A stretch of DNA of 64,000 bases. Origin: Salinispora mooreana (GTDB lineage: Bacteria > Actinomycetota > Actinomycetes > Mycobacteriales > Micromonosporaceae). The stretch's first letter is position 1, and each line of letters opens with the position of its first letter. Of the stretch, positions 43,657 through 53,100 are shown one piece after another. A program made the translations under genes and the position numbers. Where the stretch lies: positions 2,657,149 through 2,721,148 of the forward strand of contig NZ_KB900614.1 in assembly GCF_000379065.1 (NCBI RefSeq), written 5' to 3'. The notes beneath the pieces were generated by a model that had not been told where the DNA came from, ran no database searches, and saw only the letters and a list, made by a program, of their open reading frames with translations.

Positions 43657-44349
43657 GTGACGCAACGGGTACTGGTCGTTGACGACGACAGGACAGTCAG
43701 TGACGTGGTCTGTCGCTACCTGGTTCACGCCGGCTACCAGGTGCGGCACGTCGGGGACGGCGACTCGGCGCTTGCCGCGGTCGCCGCCGAACCGCCGGAC
43801 CTGGTTGTGCTCGATCTGATGCTGCCCGGGCTCGACGGCCTGGAGGTGTGCCGGCGGCTACGGGCCACCCCGGGCGGGGTGCCCATCATCATGCTCACCG
43901 CGCGCGGCGACGAGGCTGACCGTGTCCTCGGGCTGCAGCTTGGTGCCGACGACTACCTCGGCAAGCCGTTCTCGCCCAGGGAGTTGGTGCTGCGGGTCGG
44001 GTCGGTACTGCGGCGCAGCGGTGAGCCCCGGACGGCACCGGCCACCGTGCTCCGCGACGACGCCCTCGTGGTCGAGACCGGCCCCCGGATGGCCCGGCTG
44101 CACGGCCACGAACTGACCCTCACCGTGCGCGAGTTCGACCTGCTGGTGTACCTGATGCGACACCCCGCCCGGGCGTTGGGCCGGGCCGAGCTGTTGGAGC
44201 GGGTGTGGGGCTGGAACTTCGGCGACCAGTCAACGGTGACCGTCCATGTGCGGCGGCTACGGGAGAAGGTGGAGGTCGATCCCGCCAACCCGCGCCGAAT
44301 CGTGACGGTCTGGGGCATCGGCTACCGATACGAGCCGACCGATGCGTGA
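43657..44349 (+). CDS. Two-component response regulator, OmpR/PhoB family
   Basis: 230 residues. Receiver domain with acidic pair DDD near 9-11, phospho-acceptor Asp53 in VVLDLMLPG, and Lys in LGKPFSP; then a winged-helix output domain (about 130-228) ending in VWGIGYRYEP. Start is GTG with GGGAGG upstream. It overlaps the histidine kinase gene by eight bases, so the two are translated together. Target genes unknown. Confidence 0.94.
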   Translation: MTQRVLVVDDDRTVSDVVCRYLVHAGYQVRHVGDGDSALAAVAAEPPDLVVLDLMLPGLDGLEVCRRLRATPGGVPIIMLTARGDEADRVLGLQLGADDYLGKPFSPRELVLRVGSVLRRSGEPRTAPATVLRDDALVVETGPRMARLHGHELTLTVREFDLLVYLMRHPARALGRAELLERVWGWNFGDQSTVTVHVRRLREKVEVDPANPRRIVTVWGIGYRYEPTDA

Positions 44350-45373
44350 CCTGGCGCTGATCTTCGCGTTCGCACTCGGTCCGGCGCTCTGCGTCGGCGC
44401 GGTCGGCGCGCTCACCCTGCGCCTGCTGCGCGGACGCTCGGTGACCGTACACATCGTCACCCTGCTGGTCGTCGCGGTGACCGCAGTGGTCGCCGCGGTG
44501 GCCATGGTCGCCGACCAGATGTTCCTCTCCCCGCATGACCGGAACGTGGTGCTGATCACGGTGGCGGCGGCGGCCATGGTGAGCCTCACGGTCGGCTGGC
44601 TCTTCGGGCGCCGCCTGGCCGCCGCCGCGGTCTGGGCGGACCAGGCCCGGCAGCGGGAACGCCAGATCGAACAGGGTCGGCGGGATCTCGTCGCCTGGGT
44701 GTCGCACGACCTGCGGACCCCGCTGGCCGGGCTGCGCGCGATGGCCGAGGCGCTGGAGGACCGGGTGGTTGACGATCCCGCGACAGTGAGCGAGTACCAC
44801 CGCCGGATCCGGGTGGAGACCGATCGGATGACCCGGCTGGTGGACGACCTCTTTGAGCTCTCCCGAATCAACGCCGGCGCCCTGCGCCTGACCCTGTCGG
44901 CGGTGCCCCTGGGCGATGTCGTGTCGGACGCCGTCGCCAGCACCGCACCGCTGGCAGCCGCCTGCCGAGTCCGCCTGCTGGCACCCGACTCGGGCTGGCC
45001 GACCGTCCTGGCCAGTGAGCCCGAGCTGGCCCGGGTGGTGGGGAACCTCCTGCTCAACGCCGTCCGCTACACCCCGTCGGAGGGGACCGTCCGGGTCGAG
45101 GCCGGGACGGACACCGACTGGGCGTGGCTGGCCGTGGCGGACACCTGCGGCGGCATCCCCGAGGCGGACCTACCCCGCGTCTTCGAGGTCGCCTTCCGCG
45201 GCGAGCGAGCCCGCACCCCCCGCCCCAGCACCGGGGAGATGGCCAGCTCCGGAGGGCTGGGACTGGCGATCGTCCGAGGGTTGGTCGAGGCGCACGGCGG
45301 CCGGGTGCAGGTCCGCAACACCAGCGGTGGGTGTCGGTTCGAGATCCGGCTACCTCTTCCGGGAACCGCCTAG
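44342..45373 (+). CDS. Sensor histidine kinase
   Basis: 343 residues. Three hydrophobic segments (about 5-28, 36-58 and 69-90) with only a short extracellular loop, so it is a membrane-embedded sensor without a large external domain. HisKA domain with phospho-His122 in WVSHDLRTPLAGL; HATPase_c domain with NLLLNAVRYTP, DTCGGIPEADLPRVFE and GGLGLAIVRGLVEAHGG. Partner of the response regulator just upstream. Signal unknown; intramembrane sensors of this type often respond to envelope stress, but that is only a family-level guess. Confidence 0.93.
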   Translation: MRDLALIFAFALGPALCVGAVGALTLRLLRGRSVTVHIVTLLVVAVTAVVAAVAMVADQMFLSPHDRNVVLITVAAAAMVSLTVGWLFGRRLAAAAVWADQARQRERQIEQGRRDLVAWVSHDLRTPLAGLRAMAEALEDRVVDDPATVSEYHRRIRVETDRMTRLVDDLFELSRINAGALRLTLSAVPLGDVVSDAVASTAPLAAACRVRLLAPDSGWPTVLASEPELARVVGNLLLNAVRYTPSEGTVRVEAGTDTDWAWLAVADTCGGIPEADLPRVFEVAFRGERARTPRPSTGEMASSGGLGLAIVRGLVEAHGGRVQVRNTSGGCRFEIRLPLPGTA

Positions 45374-45440
45374 CACCAGCACCATCGACTGTTACCACTA
45401 TCTTAAATAGACGTACACCATTCCCTGGCACGCTGGGGCC

Positions 45441-45617
45441 ATGCCGAACCAGCCGCAGAACCGCCGCCACCACGACTCCAGGGCACTCTGGCCCACCGCC
45501 TGGATTGCCGCGGAGCGCCTACCGGCCCAACCACCACACCGCGGCACCCGCGCCTCGCCGCTGCTCACCTGGGTTGAGCTGAACCGCCGGCCCACCGGCG
45601 ACCCCAACGCCCACTGA
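45441..45617 (+). CDS. Possible small protein of 58 residues
   Basis: An ATG-to-TGA frame, MPNQPQNRRHHDSRALWPTA to PTGDPNAH, lies between the kinase gene and the next conserved gene. Third-position GC is high and the frame is uninterrupted. It is basic, Trp- and Pro-rich, without a membrane segment. An AT-rich patch (45403-45425) upstream could be a promoter. No family recognised and no strong ribosome site, so it may be chance. Confidence 0.4.
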   Translation: MPNQPQNRRHHDSRALWPTAWIAAERLPAQPPHRGTRASPLLTWVELNRRPTGDPNAH

Positions 45618-45760
45618 CCAACCGTCGGCCCGCCGGGGCGGCACCGGGGATCAACACCACCGCCCCGCACCGACCGGCGAGCCGACGCCGGCATTCGCAC
45701 ACCTGTCGGGTAACGTCTGCTGGTCCTCCAGACCGGCCTACGACAGGAGAAGTTCCGCGC

Positions 45761-46279
45761 ATGGGCAAGAAGACGATCCGCGTCTCCGACTTCAGCGGCC
45801 GGGTGCTCCAGCCCGACGACGAGACCACCCGGGTGGTCGTCCTGGAGCATCCGGACCTGGTGGCCGGGCCCGTACAGTTGGACGCCACCCCGGCCGAGGT
45901 GGAGAACATCGACGACGCGGCCCTGGATGTCGCGATCGTGGAGATCCACGACAGCCACGGTGGGGGCGAGCCACGCCGGGTCGTCCTGACCGCCAGCGAG
46001 TTCGACGCGATGGCCACCGACACACCGATGGCGCAGCTACTGCGGACCGCCGAGCGGGTTCGCCCGCCGAAGACCCGCCGCGCCGCCGAGAAGGTCGACT
46101 ACGGCACCATCGAGCACGCGGGCCGGCCGCACCGGGGCCGGGTCACCGAGGAGGAGGCCCGGCTCGTACGGGAGCGGCTGGACGAGGTCAACAAGCGCCT
46201 CGCCGACTCCGGCGTACGCCAGATCGACCCGACTGATCCGGAGCACGCCGCCCGGTACGGCTTCCCCACCCAGGACTGA
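45761..46279 (+). CDS. Conserved hypothetical protein
   Basis: 172 residues, MGKKTIRVSDFSGRVL to RYGFPTQD. Acidic, soluble, no membrane segment. The first ~90 residues look beta-rich. The rest is charged and helical (GRVTEEEARLVRERLDEVNKRL), which could be a coiled coil. Similar actinobacterial proteins of unknown function exist, but I cannot name a family. An AGGAGAAG ribosome site precedes the ATG, and a strong hairpin terminator follows. Confidence 0.75.
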   Translation: MGKKTIRVSDFSGRVLQPDDETTRVVVLEHPDLVAGPVQLDATPAEVENIDDAALDVAIVEIHDSHGGGEPRRVVLTASEFDAMATDTPMAQLLRTAERVRPPKTRRAAEKVDYGTIEHAGRPHRGRVTEEEARLVRERLDEVNKRLADSGVRQIDPTDPEHAARYGFPTQD

Positions 46280-46298
46280 CCCAGCTCGTTTCCGGCGG

Positions 46299-46334
46299 GT
46301 GGGGTCGGGGCGACGAGCGTCGCCCCGACCCCAC
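46299..46334 (+). terminator. Hairpin terminator
   Basis: A perfect 16-base inverted repeat GTGGGGTCGGGGCGAC / GTCGCCCCGACCCCAC with a GAGC loop, 19 bases after the stop of the preceding gene. The stem can extend with one mismatch. Confidence 0.75.
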
Positions 46335-46472
46335 CGCCCGGGGACCTCCCCGCTCCAGCCCGACCGCCCCGCCTCGACCGCCCGTTTGGCGCGGTGACCG
46401 GCGCTGGTACGCCGACCGCGTGGGGCCGGCGGGGCTGGGTCAGCTGTCGGCGTTTCGGCGAAGGGATACCGT

Positions 46473-47324
46473 GTGCGGCTCCAGGTGGGATGCGCGATGT
46501 GGACGCACAAGGCGTGGCAGGGACGCTTGGTGGCCCACCCGCTACCGGCACCCGAACGCCTGCGGCACTACGCCGGGTGGTGCACGGCGGTGGAGGGAAA
46601 CACCACCTTCTACGCGACCCCCTCCCGGGAGACGGTGTCCGTCTGGGCTCAGCAGACCGACCCGGCATTCGGGTTCGTGCTCAAGCTCCCCCGGGTTGTC
46701 ACGCATGAGCGCCGCCTCGGTGCGGTGGACGAACCCCTGCGTGCCTTCCTCGACGCGATCGAACCCCTGGGCCCCCGGGCGCAGGCCCTCTGGATCCAGC
46801 TACCGGGTTCCTTCGCTCCGGGCGACGTGGCCGCCCTCGCCCGCTTCCTGCGGCGCCTTCCCCCGACCCACCGGTACGCGGTCGAGGTGCGCCACCCCGC
46901 GTTCTTCGTCGACGCCAGCGCGGCCCAGCTGCTGGTCCGGACGCTGGCCGCCACCGACACCGAGTGGATCCCCTTCGACACCACCACGTTCTTCGCCCGC
47001 CCCCCGACCAGCGACGCGGAGCGGGATGCCTGGACGAAGAAGCCACGGATGCCGCTCCGCTCGGCGGCGCTGACCGACCGGCCGATCGTCCGTTATCTTG
47101 GCCGCGACGATCCCGACCAGACCAGTGCGGGCTGGCAGCGCTGGGTCGACACCGTCGTCGGCTGGCTCCGCGAGGGCCGCTCGCCCACCTTCTTCGTCCA
47201 CACTCCCGACAACGCCGACGCCCCGGTGTTCGCCCGCCGTTTCCACGACGAGGTACGCGCCCGCGTCCCCGCGCTCGCGCCGCTGCCCCGACCGGCTCCG
47301 GTGCAGCCGTTGACGCTCTTCTGA
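46473..47324 (+). CDS. DUF72 family protein
   Basis: 283 residues, a TIM-barrel-like protein of the DUF72 (YecE) family. Typical blocks: VGCAMWTHKAWQG near the start, VEGNTTFYATPSRETVSVWAQQT, FGFVLKLPRVVTHERRL, YAVEVRHPAFF and the C-terminal FFVHTPDNADAPVFARRFHDEV. Biochemical role of the family is not settled. Start is GTG, preceded by AAGGG. A single gene after a terminator. Confidence 0.88.
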   Translation: MRLQVGCAMWTHKAWQGRLVAHPLPAPERLRHYAGWCTAVEGNTTFYATPSRETVSVWAQQTDPAFGFVLKLPRVVTHERRLGAVDEPLRAFLDAIEPLGPRAQALWIQLPGSFAPGDVAALARFLRRLPPTHRYAVEVRHPAFFVDASAAQLLVRTLAATDTEWIPFDTTTFFARPPTSDAERDAWTKKPRMPLRSAALTDRPIVRYLGRDDPDQTSAGWQRWVDTVVGWLREGRSPTFFVHTPDNADAPVFARRFHDEVRARVPALAPLPRPAPVQPLTLF

Positions 47325-47469
47325 GCGCCGCTGCTGCTCAGCACAGCCGCTCCTGAACGCCGCTGTTGCCGGCTACCGCCACCGGCGCTGACCCAGGTCG
47401 CGGACGTCCCGTCAATCGTCCTTTTGCCCAGACCGACACCCTTAACGCCCGGCACGCGTTGATCCTGAC

Positions 47470-47503
47470 GGTAGAGACATTTCTACCCGCACAGGGGTAT
47501 AGG
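47470..47503 (+). promoter_or_regulatory. Possible promoter with inverted repeat before the RCC1 gene
   Basis: A six-base inverted repeat GGTAGA/TCTACC (47470-47487) overlaps a GAGACA hexamer, which is followed 18 bases later by TATAGG (47498-47503), a plausible -35/-10 pair about 60 bases before the start at 47561. The inverted repeat could be an operator. Confidence 0.35.
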
Positions 47504-47560
47504 TGGCTAAAGGTGGCTGCTGCCCTATTAGCGGTCATTTGTCGGCTGGAGGTACGCACG

Positions 47561-49330
47561 ATGCAGGGAATCGGTCAACGGCTCGGCCGAGGCGTTGGAG
47601 GGCAACAGACGAGACGCGCCGCCGCCGGATGGGTATCCCTCGCGCTGACCGTGACGGTCACGCAGGCGGTGGGCGTGTCGCCCGCATCCGCGCAGAACAA
47701 GCCACCGACGGCCGCAGCCGTGACGGACACCGCCCTGGCCTGGGGAGATAACAGGGAGGGCCAGGTGGGCGACGGGACCACCGACCAGAGGGACACGCCC
47801 GTCGAGGTCAGCCTGCCCGCGGGAACCCTGGTCACGGACATCGCCGGCGGTGGCTCTCACAGCCTGGCGTTGACCAACACCGGCAGCCTGCTCGCCTGGG
47901 GCAACAACTCCGCCGGTCAACTCGGCGACGGAACGCTAACCGACAGAGACACCCCAGTCTCGGTTGACCTGCCCACGGGAGTTGAGATCACCGCCATCGC
48001 CGCCGGCGACAGCCACAGCCTGGCGTTGGCCTCCAACGGCACCGTCTATGCCTGGGGCGACAACTCTCGGGGGCAGCTCGGGGACGGAACCTTCGACGAC
48101 ACCAGCACACCCGTTGTCGTCGGCCTGCCCACGAACACCACGGCCACCGCCGTCGCCGCCGGCTCCGCCCACAGCCTGTCCCTGACCTCCGACAACACCG
48201 CACTCGCCTGGGGCAGCAACAGCCAGGGGCAGCTCGGGGACGAGACCATCAACGACACCAACGAGCCGACCACCGTCGCCCTGCCGTCGGGAACCACGCT
48301 CACCGCGATCGCCGGCGGCGACGCCCACAGCCTGGCGATAACCACCGACAACACCGCCCTCGCCTGGGGCGACAACGAAGAGGGGCAGCTCGGGGACGGA
48401 ACCTTCGACGACGCCCTCGCGCCGGTCAACGTCGCCCTGGCACCGGGCACCACGGTTACCGCCGTCGCCGCCGGCCTTATCCACAGTGTGGCGTTGCTGG
48501 GCAACGGCACCGCCGCCAGCTGGGGTAACAACGCCACGGGCCAGCTGGGCAACGGGAACAACATCACCAGCGGCACCCCGGTCGAGGTCGTCCTGCCCAC
48601 CGCCACCACGCTGACCGCCATCGCCGCCAACAGCAGCAACCACACCGTGGCGATAACCAACACCGAAACCGCCCTCGCCTGGGGCGACAACACCTCCGGT
48701 CAACTCGGCGCGGTTCTCAGCAGCAGCGGCGGGGTCAGCATCGCCAGCAGCAGCAACACCCCCGTTGCGGTCAGCCTGCCCACCGGCACCACCGTGACCA
48801 CCACCGCCGTCGGCGGCAACCACAGCCTGGCCCTGCCCACGCTCCAAGCGGCATCCACCACGGACCTGCAGGTGTCGCCGCAGGACCCGACCGCGGATCA
48901 GGACGTCACCCTCACCGCCACCGTCACCTGCAACCCCGGACCCGCGACCGGCGACATCACCTTCCGCAACAACAACACCGACCTCGCCACCGTGCCCCTG
49001 GACAGCAACAGCACCGCCACCTACACCACCCGGCTCCCGGTCGGTACCAACACCATCACCGCCCACTACACCAGCAGCACCACCCTCTGCCCCAACAGTG
49101 ACTCCGATGCCGTCACCGTCACGGTCACCGAGCCGACCGACCCCACCGATCCCACCGACCCGACCGATCCCACCGACCCCACCGATCCCACCGACCCGAC
49201 CGACCCAGACCTACCCATCACCGGGGCCAGCCTGCCCAGCCTGCTCGGCACCGCCACCCTGCTCATCCTCATCGGTGCCAGCTTCATCTTCCTCACCCGC
49301 CGAAGCCGGTCCAGCCACCACCAGAATTAG
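47561..49330 (+). CDS. Cell-wall-anchored RCC1-repeat protein (LPITG sorting signal)
   Basis: 589 residues. Signal peptide (hydrophobic ~24-38, cleavage near SPASAQ). Then seven RCC1 repeats (about 50-425), each with an AWGDN-x-x-GQLGDGT-type segment and a following HSLAL strand, enough for a seven-bladed propeller. An Ig-like domain (about 430-525) follows, then a DPT-type spacer (TDPTDPTDP..., 49133-49209), and LPITG at 551-555, a hydrophobic stretch and a basic tail (RRSRSS). This is a classic sortase signal, so the protein should be attached to the cell wall. The ATG at 47561 has GGAGGT eight bases upstream. No sortase gene is in the window. Ligand unknown; RCC1 propellers bind proteins or other polymers. 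Confidence 0.88.
   Translation: MQGIGQRLGRGVGGQQTRRAAAGWVSLALTVTVTQAVGVSPASAQNKPPTAAAVTDTALAWGDNREGQVGDGTTDQRDTPVEVSLPAGTLVTDIAGGGSHSLALTNTGSLLAWGNNSAGQLGDGTLTDRDTPVSVDLPTGVEITAIAAGDSHSLALASNGTVYAWGDNSRGQLGDGTFDDTSTPVVVGLPTNTTATAVAAGSAHSLSLTSDNTALAWGSNSQGQLGDETINDTNEPTTVALPSGTTLTAIAGGDAHSLAITTDNTALAWGDNEEGQLGDGTFDDALAPVNVALAPGTTVTAVAAGLIHSVALLGNGTAASWGNNATGQLGNGNNITSGTPVEVVLPTATTLTAIAANSSNHTVAITNTETALAWGDNTSGQLGAVLSSSGGVSIASSSNTPVAVSLPTGTTVTTTAVGGNHSLALPTLQAASTTDLQVSPQDPTADQDVTLTATVTCNPGPATGDITFRNNNTDLATVPLDSNSTATYTTRLPVGTNTITAHYTSSTTLCPNSDSDAVTVTVTEPTDPTDPTDPTDPTDPTDPTDPTDPDLPITGASLPSLLGTATLLILIGASFIFLTRRSRSSHHQN
49133..49209 (+). repeat. Nine-base tandem repeat encoding a TDP spacer
   Basis: Eight or so copies of an ACCGAYCCS-type nine-base unit encode (Thr-Asp-Pro)n between the Ig-like domain and the LPITG motif. 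Such Pro-rich spacers carry surface domains through the cell wall. The tract could change length by slippage without shifting frame. Confidence 0.8.
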
Positions 49331-49348
49331 CAAGTAGCAAGCACAAAA

Positions 49349-49399
49349 GTCCGGCCGGGGCTGCTCGTCGCCGATAGCGACGAGCAGCCCCGGCCGGAC
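49349..49399. terminator. Bidirectional hairpin terminator
   Basis: A perfect 23-base inverted repeat (49349-49371 and 49377-49399, loop CGATA) between two convergent stops at 49330 and 49402. On the minus-strand transcript it is followed by ACTTTTG, and the plus-strand transcript can use the same stem, so it probably ends both genes. Confidence 0.85.
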
Positions 49400-49401
49400 C
49401 G

Positions 49402-50127
49402 TCAGTGCCGGTGGTAGTTGTCGGGCTGGTGCGGATCGCCCGGGTGTTCCAGCCCCGGCACCAGCCGAAGCCGATGCGCGCGAGCGTGGTCAAGCCACCG
49501 GACAAAAGCCACCCGACGTGCGGAGTCGTTGATCCGATCAGTCGGGTCACGAGCCGGATCGACCAACTCCCGACGGCCCCGAAGCACCACCGTCCACGAG
49601 TCGACGGTGACCGTCTCCCCCGGCGTGGTCGAGCGCAGCGCCTCCGCCAACGCCGCCGGCAACGAATCCGGGGTCGCTTCGAAGTCGCCATCCGCCGAGG
49701 AGAGCTGCCACACGACGCCGGCCGACCGCGCAGCGGTCGCCGCACGATAGGCAGCGACCTGCTCCGCTGGCGCGGTGACCTCCGCGGTCAGCTCCGCATA
49801 CAGGGCCCGGACCGCGGCGCAGCCCTCGAACGCCGCGGCGGTGATGGATCCGAACTCGACAGCGGCCAGCTGATCCAGCCGAACCAGTGGGGCATCCGTC
49901 CCGTCGAGACCACGGGCCTCGGCCTCCGCGACGCAGAGCTGTTCGGTCAGGATCACCTGCGCCACCCAGCGGGTCAGCTGCCGGTCCTCCGCACTCCCGG
50001 GCACCGGCAGCGCGGAGGACCGCAGCCCGCCGCGCAGGGCGGCGAGCCGGCGGTCAAGTTCCGTACGGTCCAGTGGCCGTCCGTCGAGCCAGCCCAGCAC
50101 CGACTCGTCGCGCTGCGCGGTGGTCAT
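49402..50127 (-). CDS. Unknown protein translationally coupled to the alpha-mannosidase gene
   Basis: 241 residues. Its ATG (50127) overlaps the mannosidase stop in an ATGA junction, so it should be made together with that enzyme. No signal peptide or membrane segment, so cytoplasmic. The N-terminal half (WLDGRPLDRTELDRRLAALR...WVAQVILTEQLCVAEAEARGL) has the helical pattern of SurA/PpiC N-terminal domains. The C-terminal half (SLPAALAEALRSTTPGETVTVDSWTVVLRGRREL) faintly recalls a parvulin domain. The resemblance is weak and no active site can be named. A folding helper, assembly partner or accessory factor for the mannosidase is an inference from coupling only. It is the last gene of the glycan operon. 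Confidence 0.75.
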   Translation of the reverse strand: MTTAQRDESVLGWLDGRPLDRTELDRRLAALRGGLRSSALPVPGSAEDRQLTRWVAQVILTEQLCVAEAEARGLDGTDAPLVRLDQLAAVEFGSITAAAFEGCAAVRALYAELTAEVTAPAEQVAAYRAATAARSAGVVWQLSSADGDFEATPDSLPAALAEALRSTTPGETVTVDSWTVVLRGRRELVDPARDPTDRINDSARRVAFVRWLDHARAHRLRLVPGLEHPGDPHQPDNYHRH

Positions 50128-53100
50128 GGCTCCAGCACCAGTTCCACCGTCGGGGCGTACTGGCAACGGCCGAACCACATCACCTTCACCAGCGCCCAGA
50201 AGCGGCCCGGATCGGCGTCCCGCGGGGGAACGACGTCGAAGGTGATCGTGTCGGACTCGCCCGCGGGCAAGGCGACGCCGCGGATCGGCTCGGCGATGGC
50301 GTCCCAGGTGCCCCAGGGCGAGACGAGCTGCAGCTCAGCCCGGATCTCCCCCCGAGTGCGGTTGTGCAGAGACACGCCGATGGTCGCCCGCCCACCGGGG
50401 GCGACGGTGACCGAGGTGGTGGTGACGTCCACCGTGAGCCCGGTGTCACGTCCCGTCTCGGCCTTCGTGCCCTGCGCCGCGTCCCAGTCCTCCGGAATGT
50501 CCCCGGGCACCGGCAGCAGCGCGGGCAGCTCGCCGACCGCGACGGTGGTGACATCCTCGATGGTCTGCCCAAGGTGCTCGGTCCGCGCCGTGATGAAGTA
50601 CAGCCCGGACTCCACCCCCTCCGGCGGCGTCACGGTGACGTCGAAGCGAAGCTGACCATCGGGGTCGAGCCGGTACGGGCGGCTGCCCAGCGAGGCAGTC
50701 CACCCCTGTGGGGCGAGGATGCTGACGGTCCCCTCGACGGCCGCGTCCCGCAGGTGCGAGGCGAGCACCACGGAGACCTCGACCGGCTCGCCGACGGTCC
50801 GCAGCAGCCCCGGGGAGACACCCACGGAAACCGGCAGGTAGCCCATCGGCGCCGGGCCCCGGTTGTGCAACCAGTACCGGGAGTGCACCGGCTGGGCGAT
50901 CTCGACCTCGGGCCCGAGCGGTTCCTCGCTACGCGGGGCCGCTGCCGGTACGCCGACGACCGTGGTGACCTGCGAACCCGCCAACTCGATCGAGTCCGCG
51001 AGCGCCGCACCACGACGTTCCAACAGGTCAGCCTGGTGCTTGTCGGACAGGGCCAGCGCACCGGTCAGGGTCGCGGAGCGGCCGAGCCCGGTGGACTCGA
51101 GCAGCCGCAGACTGACCGCGTCCGCCGGGTCCGAGAACGCGGCGGCGCCGTGCGCGATCGGGTTGCCGGTCGGCTTGAGCGTGCCGATCAGCACCTCCCG
51201 GGCGGGTTCCACCCCCAGGTACGAGTGCGTCGCCGGCTTCGGACCCGAGTGGTTCTCGGCGACCCGACCGTACAGCGGGTGGTTGTACTCCTGGCCCTGC
51301 GCGGGCAGCGTGAGCGCCCGCCAGTCGCCGTCGCCACTGGTCACCGCGTAGGTGAACTCGTGGGTCCAGTGCTGTAGCTGGAACGACGCGCCGTCGGGCA
51401 GGGTCCGCTTCGGCGGGTCGATCCACACCCCGGACGGCCAGCCGGTGCACGAGCGCATCAGCGACAGGTGCAGCGCGCCGGTCGGGTCGATGGCGAAGCC
51501 GGGCAGCCCGTAGGTGAGCATCGCGACAGTGTGGTCGACCAGCAGCTCCGAGGTCGGCACCGTACCGGGGCAGCGTGCCTGGATCTGGGCGTCGGCGACA
51601 TCCTCGGTGAGCGCGGCAACATCGGTGACCACGAGCGCCGGCAGCGCCCGCAGGTCCCGCAGGTCGGCGTTGGGCTGCCACACCTCGTGCAGCGGCTTCT
51701 CCGCCGGGATCCAGACCCGGCCGTGCTGCTCCAGCGCCTCGACATACTCCGGGCCCGCCCGCTCCAGCAGTTCCCGGGCGGCGTCGTTGGTCTGCGACCC
51801 CCCGATGACGATGCGGAAGTCGGGCAGGTTCGAGTCGACATCGAGCCAGCCGTACCGCGCCCAGTCGGCGCTGGCGGTGGTCACGGTGACACCGACCGCG
51901 GCCAGCGCGACGACCAGGTCGCGGGCGTCGGCCGCCTCGTCGAGCGTGGGCGTGACCACCTCGGCGACGCCGAGGGCCCGGTCACCCAGCGGGGAACCGG
52001 CGGCGTCGGAGAGCGAGACCCGCGCCGTGGAGCCGAGCCCGAACCAGGTGTTGGCCGGGTTGTCCAGCGTCCAGGGTGCCTCCGCGGCATCCACGTCCGG
52101 CAACGCGAACCCACGGCCGACCACCGCGGCGGCAACCTCGGAGACCGGCAGCGCGCCGGGCAGGTCGACCGGGAACCGGACCCGGACCAGCCGGTCAGCG
52201 CCGGCGAAGTCGACGATGCGGGTCCGGCAGTCCACGCGGCGCACACCGTGCCACAGCGTGATCGTCTGCTCGTAGCCGATCTCGTCCACGACGCCGGAGA
52301 CCACCAGGCGGGAACCGATCGGGCTGGTCTCGACGCGGACCGTCGCACCCGCCGCCGCGCTCCCCACGACCGGGCCCTTCGGGATCAGGTGCCACGGGCC
52401 CTCGCCGAAGTCGGGGTGGGCCGGGTACTCCTCATAGATCCGCAGCTCGTTACCGAGGTGGTCGGCGCGGATCAGCTCCCGCTTCGAGATCTTGTCGTAG
52501 ATGCTGTCGAGGCCGCCACCGCGCTCGGCGTCGGCGGTGACCCGGTAGTAGGCGTTCTCGATCGCGGCACCGTCGGCGGGCGTCCAGGCCGGCTCGGCGC
52601 TGGAGGCGCCCGGCAGCAGCCGCCAGGTCCGCCACCCCAGGGCGGGGACGTCGGCGGCGTGGAACCGCAGCGTTCCCCGGTCAACGACGGCCGGCACCTC
52701 GGCGCCGGTGTCGTCGATCACCCGGCCACCGTCGTGGCCCTCGGGAAGCCGTACCGACACCAGGTCGGAGCGGACGAAGGAGAGCGTGTTCGCGACGACG
52801 ATCGGGGTCCCGTCACCGGTGGTGTCGACCGTCCCGACGAGCACGTCCAACGCCCGGTCCCGGACAGCGGCCGCCAGGTCGTACGCCTCCCGCCAGCCGG
52901 AGAGCAGGTCGATGTAGACCTGGTCGGACTCCGATCCGGTGATCGCGTCGTGGTGGGCACCGTAGGCGAGCTGCCGCCAGACCTTGTCGAGCGCGGCGTC
53001 GGGGTAGCGGCCGAGCCCTTCCAGCGCGGCCAGCGTCGCCAGCTTCTCCGCGTCCACGGCGGCAACCTCGCCGGCCCGCTGCGCCTGCTTGGTGTCGATG

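Noticed and set aside
49133-49209. CRISPR-like short repeat array
   Set aside because: The nine-base units are contiguous without spacers and encode an in-frame TDP protein linker.
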